Source: Olivibacter sp. XZL3
Lineage (GTDB): Bacteria; Bacteroidota; Bacteroidia; Sphingobacteriales; Sphingobacteriaceae
Assembly (NCBI RefSeq): GCF_004368405.1
Contig: NZ_SBJH01000011.1
Location: 1 to 40,093 of the forward strand
Direction: 5' to 3'
DNA: 40,093 bases
Part shown: in pieces, positions 1-7,192 of the stretch
How positions within the stretch are numbered: the stretch's first letter is position 1
Layout: each line of letters opens with the position of its first letter
Notes under the pieces: model-generated
What the model was told of the DNA's origin: nothing
Database searches by the model: none
Seen by the model: only the letters and a program-made list of their open reading frames with translations
Made by a program: the position numbers and the translations under genes

Positions 1-30
1 AGGCGGATATGGGCTTTAAACGCAATAAAC

Positions 31-77
31 ACCCCTAAATCTAATTCAATTTTGAGGGGTCAGTATGCGCCAGTATA
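31..77. repeat. Possible insertion-sequence end (inverted repeat plus short motif)
   Basis: An inverted pair ACCCCT (31-36) / AGGGGT (55-60) is followed by GGGGTCAGTATGCGCCAG. Runs of GGGGTCAGT-type repeats are, from memory, characteristic of the multi-repeat ends of IS21-family elements in Bacteroidota. The neighbouring gene begins abruptly just after this motif without a start codon, which fits an element end. No transposase lies in the window, so this is an inference from the edge alone. Confidence 0.28.
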
Positions 78-158
78 TCCATCATCATATCAATTTCATC
101 ATTCGCCTACGCTCAGCAAGCCGGAAATGCCGAAGAAAAAAATAAACATATTGCTACA

Positions 159-596
159 TTGGAAAGTGAAATAATCAAGCAAAAAGAAGAAATAACGTAC
201 TTAAAGACGACATTAAAGCTTTTGAGCGCTTCGATAGAAGCGGAGGCAGAAGAAATCTCTTTTAAAATTAATGGAGTAAGAGGCAATATAAATCAACAAA
301 AGATTTTCGTAGAAGGCATTATAGAAAATAAAGGTGCTAAACGGGCGATCCAAGCTGCTGACGCAAATCTTTTTGATCCTCAAGGAAATAGTCACAAAGC
401 CTATCAGATCACTTTCGGAGACGAGACCCGATTAGAACTCCAACCCGATATCCCTGTTAAATTCAAAATAGAATTTACGGATATCCGGGAACAGCCGCCG
501 GTCATAAAGGCTATCGTTTTAAAGGTTTATCGCCGTGCAATGCCTGGAAGAACCGAAGATGTTATATTTAAAAATTTAGCCGTCCACTGGAAATGA
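159..596 (+). CDS. Secreted protein of unknown function, 5' end missing
   Basis: The only usable start is a TTG at 159, giving 145 residues. The same frame, however, stays open back to 45 and encodes a typical signal-peptide end (SISSFAYAQQ, about 96-119) followed by a charged linker, with no ATG, GTG or TTG before 159. The natural protein was therefore probably exported and its start has been lost. The visible part has a short charged helix likely to form a coiled coil (residues 1-30) followed by a beta-rich domain (about 32-145) that looks like an immunoglobulin-type sandwich. I do not recognise the family. It is the only gene on the plus strand and is separate from the degradative locus. 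It could be a pseudogene, or expressed from a start supplied by the adjacent putative insertion sequence. Confidence 0.5.
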   Translation: MESEIIKQKEEITYLKTTLKLLSASIEAEAEEISFKINGVRGNINQQKIFVEGIIENKGAKRAIQAADANLFDPQGNSHKAYQITFGDETRLELQPDIPVKFKIEFTDIREQPPVIKAIVLKVYRRAMPGRTEDVIFKNLAVHWK

Positions 597-648
597 TCTT
601 CTGAGATAAATTTGATATTGTAGAAAATCAGGGTTTGATGTCTACTGT

Positions 649-1179
649 TTAAATCAGCGATATGAATTTAACTTTCTTTTCAACTTCAGGGCGCCATTTT
701 TCCTGATTAGCTATAGTTTCATTTATTTTTTCCTGAAAATAGACCTGATACCACATTTTTTTATGAAAATTACCAAGCGATTTAAATGCACGCTCCGAAT
801 GTACCATCAGTTTTAACATGAATTCCTCCTTTGGTTCACGATGATTGTTTAGTACCTGACTAAGGGACACCGGTGTAATCCCTATATCATCGGCAAAGGC
901 ACTTCTTTTATCGTATAAGGTATCAATATAAGTCTCTAAAAAAGAGGTAAAATAGTGTTTTTTATCATAAGCAGGCGTATTCAGAAATTCTTCCATTTGC
1001 AATTTTAACTGCATAAGCCTTGCCTTAAAAATATCCGACTGTGATCTGTTGGCTATCCTCTTTTTTCTCGCTTCCATCAATAAAGACGCTTCAGCTTTTT
1101 GTTCCTCCTCTGAACTATAACGAGCATCTACTACATCATATAAAATATCTATTTTTTTCCCTTTATGCTTCATGGTCAT
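649..1179 (-). CDS. Helix-turn-helix protein, antitoxin-like
   Basis: A 176-residue cytoplasmic protein, charged and mainly helical. Residues about 105-135 (FADDIGITPVSLSQVLNN and following) have the pattern of a Cro/CI-type helix-turn-helix: a helix, the IGIT turn, and a recognition helix with SLSQVLN. No signal peptide or membrane segment. The ATG at 1179 (or a second one at 1173) lies inside the 3' end of the upstream GNAT-like gene, with a 17-bp overlap, so the two are translationally coupled. A perfect inverted repeat upstream of the pair (1645-1677) is a plausible operator for it. The role as DNA-binding autorepressor or antitoxin is inferred from the fold and layout; the protein could also be a plain regulator. 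Confidence 0.55.
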   Translation of the reverse strand: MTMKHKGKKIDILYDVVDARYSSEEEQKAEASLLMEARKKRIANRSQSDIFKARLMQLKLQMEEFLNTPAYDKKHYFTSFLETYIDTLYDKRSAFADDIGITPVSLSQVLNNHREPKEEFMLKLMVHSERAFKSLGNFHKKMWYQVYFQEKINETIANQEKWRPEVEKKVKFISLI

Positions 1180-1633
1180 AGTTGTTTATCAATTCTAATA
1201 TCTCAGGAACTTCCAGACTCAATGTCATGCCTGTTATATTCATCTTATACTTATCAATATAGTGCTGAACCAGCTCAGTTTTTGGTCGTAAAGAAATACA
1301 AGCCCATTCAGCATATTTTAACACCGCTTTCTTCGCAGCAAATGTCAATAGATTTCCAACAATATCATCATACACCTTGTTTTTCCCTACATTTTCTTTG
1401 GATACAGCCAATAAGCGGACATGAATTCGCTTTTCAGTATCTATGTACTCAAAGGACATTAACCCCAAAATATCTTTGTTATCAACGAGTGTCAGTTTGA
1501 CGATCTCGTATGCCTTCTCTTCATTCCAATTAAAAAAATAACGTTTATTTGATATCACCTTAAAATCAGCAGCTTCCACTTTAATTACTTTTATATGATA
1601 CCGCTGACCAGTAGATACCTCCAATACGCTCAT
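1163..1633 (-). CDS. GNAT-fold acetyltransferase-like protein, toxin-like
   Basis: A 156-residue protein without signal peptide. The arrangement resembles a GNAT N-acetyltransferase: beta strands through LTLVDNKDILGLMSFEYID, a central strand HVRLLAVSKENVG leading into a helix (a degenerate acetyl-CoA loop, NVGKNKVYDDIVGNLL, about residues 92-107), then a strand AEWACISLRP and a C-terminal HYIDKYKMNITG segment like the usual FYEKLGF region. The classical RxxGxG/A loop is not perfect, so catalytic activity is uncertain. It is first in a two-gene operon with an overlapping helix-turn-helix gene. GNAT toxins paired with DNA-binding antitoxins are known, but here the toxin-like gene comes first. 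The assignment rests on pattern recognition only. Confidence 0.45.
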   Translation of the reverse strand: MSVLEVSTGQRYHIKVIKVEAADFKVISNKRYFFNWNEEKAYEIVKLTLVDNKDILGLMSFEYIDTEKRIHVRLLAVSKENVGKNKVYDDIVGNLLTFAAKKAVLKYAEWACISLRPKTELVQHYIDKYKMNITGMTLSLEVPEILELINNYDHEA

Positions 1634-1644
1634 TATACTAAATT

Positions 1645-1677
1645 AACAAAAGTTTACAAAATACGGAAACTTTTGTT
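1645..1677 (-). promoter_or_regulatory. Perfect inverted repeat, probable operator of the GNAT/HTH pair
   Basis: AACAAAAGTTT (1645-1655) and AAACTTTTGTT (1667-1677) are exact 11-bp inverted copies separated by 11 nt, ending 11 nt before the start codon of the GNAT-like gene at 1633. The centre-to-centre distance (about two helical turns) suits binding of a dimeric helix-turn-helix protein. It could also fold as a hairpin, but it sits upstream of a gene, where an operator is the better reading. Confidence 0.5.
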
Positions 1678-1747
1678 TCTTTTTAGCTTGTTACTCACTT
1701 CATTCGTCCACCGTGAATGTTAAATAGTTCTAACCGAAACGCTTCAC

Positions 1748-3334
1748 CTACTTCACCCCCTCAATTTTCATATAGCTGACATCTTTCAAAATAACCGAAT
1801 CCCCACCAGCTACTGCAATATGCTGATAAATTTGCTTGGCCGGGATAGCAAAGTTTACCTTGTTAAAAGATATGTCACGCGTATTCACCAGATTAATCAT
1901 AGAATCCTGACTGTTCAATTCTGTATTTTCTACGGCGATATGCTTGGCATCTTTTATATCAAAAAGCTTTTGAGTCTTGGCCTTGACATGGCTAATCTGC
2001 ACTTTTTCAAGTGGCGCTTCGGGGATACCATCTATGCGAACAAAGTGTGCGGCACCTTCAACAATTAGATTGCTGATCTGAATATCCCGGAAATGAGGCG
2101 TTAGTTCATTAAGTTCAACTTTTTGAGAACGATTGGCAGCTGCTCCTACATGCTGAGCACTTCCCAACATATCCCACCGCAGTGCAGTTTCTCCTACACG
2201 CAGGCGAATGCGATCATAAAACAATTGCTCTCCACCCCCTCCTCTCGGTCTTCGCGTTTTGAAACGGATGCCATTTCCTTCGTTGTTAAAAACACAATCA
2301 TGTACATATAATTTGCGAATCATACCGGCCGTCTCACTTCCAATGGTAATACCGCCATGTCCCTTTTCTGCCAAACAGTAGCGCACCACCACCTTTTCGG
2401 TAGGTCGATTGACGCGTAATCCGTCCCAACCTCTACCTGCTTTCATCGCCAAACAATCATCCCCCGTCTGCAAGGTGCAATATTCGATCAATACATTCTT
2501 AGACGACTCGATATCAATGCCATCACCTCTCGGAATACCGATCGAATGAATAGTCACCCCCCTGATAATGACCCGATCACAATATTGCGGCACGATATTC
2601 CAAAATGCCGTCCGTTCCAGTCGGACTCCCTCAATAAGCACATCCCTACAGTTAATAGGTGCGATGAACATGGGAGGAAAAATAAAGCTGCCGCCCTTCC
2701 CATCATATATACGTTCGGCTACCGGTTTATCATGTGGAACCACATTTTCAATCACATCGTGCGTCATGATTTGATTCCGAACCGATCCATCTGCCGGTCC
2801 GATGAGTCGTCCCTTACCCGTAATGGCGATGTGCTCTTGGTTATTCGCATAAATACAGGCACCTAAAGACATCACTTCCACGCCCTCATTACGGGTGAAA
2901 ACAACAGGTAGATAATCTTTGATTTCCCCACTAAAATAAAGCGCTGCACCTTCCTCAAGGTGTAAATTAACATGGCTCTTCAGGGTGATCCGCCCTGTCT
3001 TCCATTTTCCTTTCGGTATACGTAGTGTTCCCCCACCATTGGCTGATAATTCATCTATACCCTGTTGAATAATCGCCGTAACCATGGCGCCTTCTTTCGC
3101 TCCTATGTCCGCTATATTTTTGTTTTGATCGGGAAAAACGGGCCTCTTCAGATGCTCCATGGAAAAAGGTGCTTTTATCGGTGCAATCGTATCCGGCATG
3201 CGCGCCGCGCCAACTTCCCCAGTCGTAGGGATAGCATGCACCTGCTGCTCCTTTTTTTCTTTTCGGCTGTTACAAGCTTGAAGCAAGCAAGCTAAGAGCA
3301 ATATAGAGCTGACAAAAGGCTGAACGAAACTCAT
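1748..3334 (-). CDS. GH28 polygalacturonase-type lipoprotein
   Basis: A 528-residue glycoside hydrolase of family 28, hydrolysing galacturonic acid linkages in pectin by inversion. The N-terminus has a lipoprotein signal (lipobox LLQA followed by Cys21), so it should be anchored in the outer or inner membrane. The right-handed parallel beta-helix carries the family motifs in order: GDGID (270-274), GDD (291-293), GHG (325-327) and RFK (357-359), the last replacing the usual RIK. The first motif is GDGID rather than NTD, as seen in exo-acting or rhamnogalacturonan-active branches, so simple homogalacturonan may not be the substrate. Its ATG overlaps the stop of the upstream TIM-barrel gene (ATGA, 3331-3334), and it is the last gene of the locus. 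No obvious terminator follows. Confidence 0.88.
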   Translation of the reverse strand: MSFVQPFVSSILLLACLLQACNSRKEKKEQQVHAIPTTGEVGAARMPDTIAPIKAPFSMEHLKRPVFPDQNKNIADIGAKEGAMVTAIIQQGIDELSANGGGTLRIPKGKWKTGRITLKSHVNLHLEEGAALYFSGEIKDYLPVVFTRNEGVEVMSLGACIYANNQEHIAITGKGRLIGPADGSVRNQIMTHDVIENVVPHDKPVAERIYDGKGGSFIFPPMFIAPINCRDVLIEGVRLERTAFWNIVPQYCDRVIIRGVTIHSIGIPRGDGIDIESSKNVLIEYCTLQTGDDCLAMKAGRGWDGLRVNRPTEKVVVRYCLAEKGHGGITIGSETAGMIRKLYVHDCVFNNEGNGIRFKTRRPRGGGGEQLFYDRIRLRVGETALRWDMLGSAQHVGAAANRSQKVELNELTPHFRDIQISNLIVEGAAHFVRIDGIPEAPLEKVQISHVKAKTQKLFDIKDAKHIAVENTELNSQDSMINLVNTRDISFNKVNFAIPAKQIYQHIAVAGGDSVILKDVSYMKIEGVK

Positions 3335-4227
3335 AATGCTTGAAAAATCTTCTTCATATAACGTGTATTCGCACCGAAGTTTCCCCGTACGTCGCGTGGG
3401 TTATTGGCATCTCTGGATCGTTCAATGACCAACCACCCGCTCCATCCCATATCATCCAAGGTCTTTTTCACTTCTACCATATTCAGGCGTTTATTATTTT
3501 CGAGCCAGACCCCATCTTCATCCGTGCAATGTATTTGGCAGATATATTCCTTTCCCAAGATCCGCAATTCCTCATGTAAATCGCGCCCATTTTTCAGGGC
3601 ATTTGAAAAGTTGAAATAACTTCGAACAGAGGAAGAACCAATATCATCTAAAAATTCCTTCTCTCCTTTGGCATCCAGCGCTGTCTCGATGCCGATCGTT
3701 ACTTTTGCTTTTGCTGCCATTTTCCCTATAACTTTCAGACGCTCCACTAAGACTGGCCGAAGTTCGGGGTATTGGATCAAGTCACATTGTATACCCAAAG
3801 GAAGAAAAGCAATCTTCACACGCATGGCCTTCATCGTGTCAATACAATCCTGCACCATTTGTTGGTAGGTGGGACGCTTCGCAAGGGATTGTGCATAAAA
3901 GCCGGTCATGGCCAAAGAACATATATCAATATTCAACGCTTTTAGTTTATCCAAGTAAGCTGTCCGAATTGCCGGATCGGCTAGTTTATTATCAAAAGTA
4001 TCCCGATTGCCCAAGCCGCCCATATCAACCTCCACACCGTCAGCACCGAGTTCATGCGTTAAATCCAGCGCGCTGATTTTTTGCCTTTTCAGCATCATCA
4101 GGTCTATTACGCCTATTTTATAAGGGCTTTTAGCGGAGGCATAGATCGTATTAGGTAATAAAGCTGTTCCCAAGGCCATCGCAGCGGCTTGATGTAAAAA
4201 TTTTCTTCGACTTATTCTTGATTTCAT
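3331..4227 (-). CDS. Tat-exported xylose-isomerase-like TIM barrel protein
   Basis: A sugar phosphate isomerase/epimerase-like protein (AP endonuclease family 2 / xylose-isomerase-like TIM barrel). I place the start at 4227, giving 298 residues, because it opens directly on a twin-arginine signal (SRRKFLHQAAAMALG, residues 6-20, cleavage near residue 30); an upstream in-frame ATG at 4329 would add 34 residues encoded within dispersed-repeat DNA. The barrel shows the expected metal-site pattern: GIETALDA, then YFNFSN, QIHCTDED and LVIERSRD near the C-terminus. Periplasmic members of this superfamily are common in glycan loci of Bacteroidota, but the substrate is usually unknown. The gene overlaps the downstream GH28 by 4 bp and so is co-translated with it. 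An epimerase or isomerase acting on a released monosaccharide is possible but unproven. Confidence 0.75.
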   Translation of the reverse strand: MKSRISRRKFLHQAAAMALGTALLPNTIYASAKSPYKIGVIDLMMLKRQKISALDLTHELGADGVEVDMGGLGNRDTFDNKLADPAIRTAYLDKLKALNIDICSLAMTGFYAQSLAKRPTYQQMVQDCIDTMKAMRVKIAFLPLGIQCDLIQYPELRPVLVERLKVIGKMAAKAKVTIGIETALDAKGEKEFLDDIGSSSVRSYFNFSNALKNGRDLHEELRILGKEYICQIHCTDEDGVWLENNKRLNMVEVKKTLDDMGWSGWLVIERSRDANNPRDVRGNFGANTRYMKKIFQAL

Positions 4228-4289
4228 AAATCTGGATTTTACTGATAACACAGTTGAAATATTAGGGTCAAGAGCATTTTGTTTGTCGC

Positions 4290-4315
4290 TTAATGGCAGC
4301 GACAGCGCCAAATAC
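4290..4315 (-). repeat. Dispersed repeat, copy 1 (partner at 39763-39788)
   Basis: Read on the minus strand, these 26 bases match the plus strand at 39763-39788 at 25 of 26 positions, including the 18-base exact core CGCTGTCGCTGCCATTAA. Weaker similarity continues on the far side (…CAAA…CTCTTGACCC). It lies just upstream of the chosen start of the TIM-barrel gene. Confidence 0.75.
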
Positions 4316-4339
4316 TTTTTTTTCCGCAAAAAAAGTATT
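4311..4339. repeat. A/T-armed palindrome, copy 1
   Basis: Exact 12-bp inverted arms AATACTTTTTTT (4311-4322) and AAAAAAAGTATT (4328-4339) around TCCGC. It is followed by CAAAAAAACTCGTCGC. The same core ACTTTTT-loop-AAAAAGT recurs at 4613-4637, 15487-15511 and, more loosely, 23361-23384. Such a stem with T-runs on both strands could terminate transcription in either direction. Confidence 0.7.
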
Positions 4340-4350
4340 CAAAAAAACTC

Positions 4351-4414
4351 GTCGCTGCAAAATTTACAGGATCGTTAGTGCTTCCCATTGCACAATGTAA
4401 ATTTTGGAGGCGAC
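4351..4414. repeat. Internal imperfect inverted repeat
   Basis: GTCGCTGCAAAATTTAC (4351-4367) and GTAAATTTTGGAGGCGAC (4397-4414) are inverted, imperfect copies around a 29-nt loop. The structure sits inside the segment bounded by the two oppositely oriented palindrome modules at 4311 and 4637. Confidence 0.5.
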
Positions 4415-4612
4415 ATTTTCGTATACCAAGGCATCTGCTTTTAACCAGAAGTATTAATCTTTTTCACAACACGGTTTATTTGTTAGTCACTTATTTTTTA
4501 TTAGGTATCTGCAAAACCTCTCCGTTCTACTTAAATGCCACCTCGGATATTCTGCGGTTTGCAGGTTGATGCACTGCAGTTGCAGCAGGAGATCCAAGTG
4601 GCGAGTTTTTGC

Positions 4613-4637
4613 GTCACTTTTTGCGGAAAAAAGTGAC
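4613..4637. repeat. A/T-armed palindrome, copy 2 (inverted relative to copy 1)
   Basis: GTCACTTTTT / AAAAAGTGAC arms with a GCGG-type loop, 13 bp after the end of the STN-esterase gene on the minus strand. On its outer-to-inner side it carries CGAGTTTTTGC, the inverted counterpart of the CAAAAAAACTCG that follows copy 1, so the two copies face each other. Its position right after a stop codon suits a terminator. Confidence 0.65.
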
Positions 4638-4649
4638 AAACATATTTCA

Positions 4650-6044
4650 TTAAAATAATTTCTCTAAATTTTCATAACCCTTCAGGGCATTTGCAGGAAG
4701 TTTTTCCCCTTGTTCACCAAATACATAAAGTATCTTTTCATCTTCGATCGTACATTTACTTTCGTCATAATTCCCTTGCTTATCTTTCACGGCTCTTTCA
4801 TCTAAACCGAAATGGTTGATCATAAAATCATATACCGGTTTGCGCTTGGAAAAGCCGAAATCGTGCCCATCTTGCGGCAAATGTACATTCTCTACCAGTT
4901 TTGGTTTCCCATAATAGCCATATAACTTCTGCAAATAAGGGAAGTCATATTCGGGCATATGGGCAGTCCAATCACCTCCATCGGATATAATCAGTTGGGG
5001 ATTAGGGGCAGCCATGGCGGCTAGCTCCACATTATTCGTTCCCCCACCACATAAATGGATCGGCATGCCACTTTCACACGGGCATCCCCCATAGAAATAG
5101 GAGGATAGCGAAACAACGGGAATGCTCAATTTAATACGGGGATCGAGGGCTGCCATCAATACGGTTTGACTACCACCACCAGAGCCTCCGCAAATAGCTA
5201 CGCGTGTGGTATCCGCATCGGGCAAGCTTAACAAATAGTCGAGAATACGTAGAGCCCCCAGGGTCTGCACGGTCTGCGACAAGCTCTTTCGGTGATCCTC
5301 GTATTTAAATTGTAAGCCGGACTCTCCCCAACCGAACAAATCGTAACTAAAAGCCATTGCACCCATTCTAGCTGTCATGGCAAAACGGATCTGCGCATCT
5401 TTACGGAAGCGATGGCCTTGCCAATGTCCATCCGGACTCAAGACGACAGGTGTCTTTCCTTTTGCTTTTGCCGGTCGATATAAGGATCCGTTCACATAAA
5501 CTCCCGGCAATATCTCCAAGGCGATATTCTGAACCGTATAGCCATCCATTTTCCGTACCGGTGTAACTATGGGTTTGGAAATAGGCTTAGCAGGCAATAG
5601 ACTTAATTTTAATGCTTTCCATAACTCCTTTCTAAGGCTGTCTTTTCTTAATTCCCAGCTTGCTTTGTCATGATATCGGGACGCCAATGTATCGAGCTTC
5701 TCCCAGCCTTCTTGAACCGGCCAACGGTAGTATTCATACTCTTTTAACTTGTAAACTCCTTCTTTTTCCTTATTCACTTTTAAATCCAAGGGCGTCAGTA
5801 CCTGCGACAGTGTTTCATCTACGGTTGGTCTAAACCGCCATAAGGCATATGTTAACTCCCGATCTTTTACCTGTTTTTCATCATACTTGATCTTGACACC
5901 GAAACGAGATTCAATTTCTTTTAGTACTACCTTGAGCGGCATCTGATATTTACGATCGCTGTCCTGCGCACGAGCTGGCCGCATATAGCACAACTGGCCT
6001 ACGACTAGCGATATGAGCAATATAAACGAAATCCGACCTGTCAT
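4650..6044 (-). CDS. STN domain fused to alpha/beta-hydrolase (esterase-like)
   Basis: A 464-residue secreted protein from the ATG at 6044, chosen because it opens directly on a signal peptide (residues 1-27, ending ARA-QDS) and starts 2 bp after the upstream stop; an upstream ATG at 6110 would add 22 residues inside the neighbouring gene. Residues about 32-103 match an STN (secretin/TonB short N-terminal) domain: YQMPLKVVLKEIESRFGV then VDETLSQVLTPLDL. Residues about 160-440 form an alpha/beta-hydrolase with nucleophile elbow GGSGG (Ser288) and a candidate catalytic His394 (QDGHDF). A CPCESGMPIH loop follows the elbow. In this locus, removal of acetyl or methyl esters from pectin is the natural guess, but a lactonase or other esterase is possible. 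STN domains are usual in TonB receptors and anti-sigma regulators, not in hydrolases. Confidence 0.72.
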   Translation of the reverse strand: MTGRISFILLISLVVGQLCYMRPARAQDSDRKYQMPLKVVLKEIESRFGVKIKYDEKQVKDRELTYALWRFRPTVDETLSQVLTPLDLKVNKEKEGVYKLKEYEYYRWPVQEGWEKLDTLASRYHDKASWELRKDSLRKELWKALKLSLLPAKPISKPIVTPVRKMDGYTVQNIALEILPGVYVNGSLYRPAKAKGKTPVVLSPDGHWQGHRFRKDAQIRFAMTARMGAMAFSYDLFGWGESGLQFKYEDHRKSLSQTVQTLGALRILDYLLSLPDADTTRVAICGGSGGGSQTVLMAALDPRIKLSIPVVSLSSYFYGGCPCESGMPIHLCGGGTNNVELAAMAAPNPQLIISDGGDWTAHMPEYDFPYLQKLYGYYGKPKLVENVHLPQDGHDFGFSKRKPVYDFMINHFGLDERAVKDKQGNYDESKCTIEDEKILYVFGEQGEKLPANALKGYENLEKLF

Positions 6045-6046
6045 AA

Positions 6047-7192
6047 TTAATCTTCCTCTTTCTTGTATTTTTCTAATTTGGGAGCTGTATAGCCCTTTAT
6101 TTTTGGCCATTCGCCATTTTTAATAGGCAATAACTTGAGTTTCTTTGGATCAACCACAACATGTTTTATTTTTTGTCGTCTCCAGGTATAAATGAAGTGC
6201 AACAAGCCATCTTTGGTTTGGATTACGGCAGGATATGAATACTGGCTTATGGGTGAATCTTCTAATATCAGTGCTGCCGACCAGCTCTTTCCGTCTTTTG
6301 ATACCGATACGTTTAAAGGTGTCCGAGGACCTTTTGCCAGATTGCCCGGAGGAAGTACATGGTTATAAACCAATACATGGCGACCATCCATCATGGTAAC
6401 TGCATCGGTTCCTGAGTTATTATTCGGTAAGTTGGTTTTTTCGAGTGGCGACCAGGTTTCACCGTTGTCGGTCGACCAAGACTGCACTAAAGCTCTGTTG
6501 CGACTACGGGCTAGTAGCTGTAAGGTACGATTACCATGCACGAGGACGCTTGGTTGGATTGCATCAATGCTATCCTTCGCTGCTAACGGACCGATTTTAC
6601 GCCAAGTCTTAGCAAAATCCGGTGTCACTTCGAAATGGATTTTCCATCCGTTGCCTTCGGTACTGCTAGGACAAAAAAGTTGACCGTTATCAAGTAAGAC
6701 GGGTTTATTTTTTACCGGACCGATATGGCCATTGGGTAGTTTTTCGGCGACCGACCAAGTTTTTCCGCCATCTTTCGAGCGTTTTAACATACCCCACCAC
6801 TCCGAAGGTTTAGGACCGATTTTGTAAAATAAAAGTAAATCACCTCCTGGCACTTGATAGAGCACGGGGTTCCAGGTAGGTAGCCGCTTACCTTCTGCCT
6901 GTATGCCGTCTGCAGCCGAAGCCGGAGCCGTCCAAGTGCCGTTTTCGAACCGACAAACATAGATCTCAACATCGGGATGACGCTCTTTAGTACCACCAAA
7001 AAAGGCAGCTACTAAACCGGTAGGTGTTTCGGCAATCGTTGCCGAATGACACGAAGGGAAAGGGGCTTTCTCATATAGGAATTCCTCTTTCAGAATGCCT
7101 TGTTTCCAAGGATGCTTTTCTTGAGCATGCGTTCCTATAAATAAACCGAGCATGAACAAGGTCAATAATTTAATCTTCATTTTTTTATCCAT
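6047..7192 (-). CDS. BNR-repeat / sialidase-like beta-propeller
   Basis: A 381-residue secreted protein (signal peptide 1-23, THAQ) with a six-bladed sialidase-type propeller (BNR_2 family). Three Asp-box motifs are visible: SKDGGKTW (139-146), STDNGETW (240-247) and SKDGKSW (298-304). The conserved N-terminal block FPSCHSATIAE and FFGGTKE (about 45-70) is typical of this family. The classical sialidase RIP motif is not seen, so sialic acid cleavage should not be assumed. In a pectin locus, a target such as the sialic-acid-like sugars Kdo or Dha of rhamnogalacturonan-II is conceivable, as is alpha-linked rhamnose. It overlaps the DUF3826 gene upstream by one base (TAATG at 7190-7194) and lies 2 bp before the STN-esterase, so the three form one operon. 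Confidence 0.72.
   Translation of the reverse strand: MDKKMKIKLLTLFMLGLFIGTHAQEKHPWKQGILKEEFLYEKAPFPSCHSATIAETPTGLVAAFFGGTKERHPDVEIYVCRFENGTWTAPASAADGIQAEGKRLPTWNPVLYQVPGGDLLLFYKIGPKPSEWWGMLKRSKDGGKTWSVAEKLPNGHIGPVKNKPVLLDNGQLFCPSSTEGNGWKIHFEVTPDFAKTWRKIGPLAAKDSIDAIQPSVLVHGNRTLQLLARSRNRALVQSWSTDNGETWSPLEKTNLPNNNSGTDAVTMMDGRHVLVYNHVLPPGNLAKGPRTPLNVSVSKDGKSWSAALILEDSPISQYSYPAVIQTKDGLLHFIYTWRRQKIKHVVVDPKKLKLLPIKNGEWPKIKGYTAPKLEKYKKEED

Larger units (their letters stand above)
4228..4649. other. 422-bp intergenic region made of repeats
   Basis: No credible gene. It separates the STN-esterase from the TIM-barrel gene and holds four repeat structures listed separately: a 26-bp element also found at 39.76 kb, two A/T-armed palindromes in inverted orientation, and an internal 17/18-bp inverted repeat. 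The promoter of the two-gene unit downstream must lie here, but no clear TTG / TAnnTTTG pair was found. Confidence 0.6.

Noticed and set aside
1681-1747. Terminator after the last PUL gene (GH28)
   Set aside because: Only a weak 5-bp stem without a T-run could be found.
4378-4569. 63-residue plus-strand open frame in the 4.2-4.65 kb gap
   Set aside because: It lies within the repeat-bounded segment and has no signal or domain; the region is explained better as repeat DNA.
6047-7192. A true sialidase (GH33) call
   Set aside because: Asp boxes are present but the conserved N-terminal RIP motif is not, so a sialidase name would overstate the evidence.
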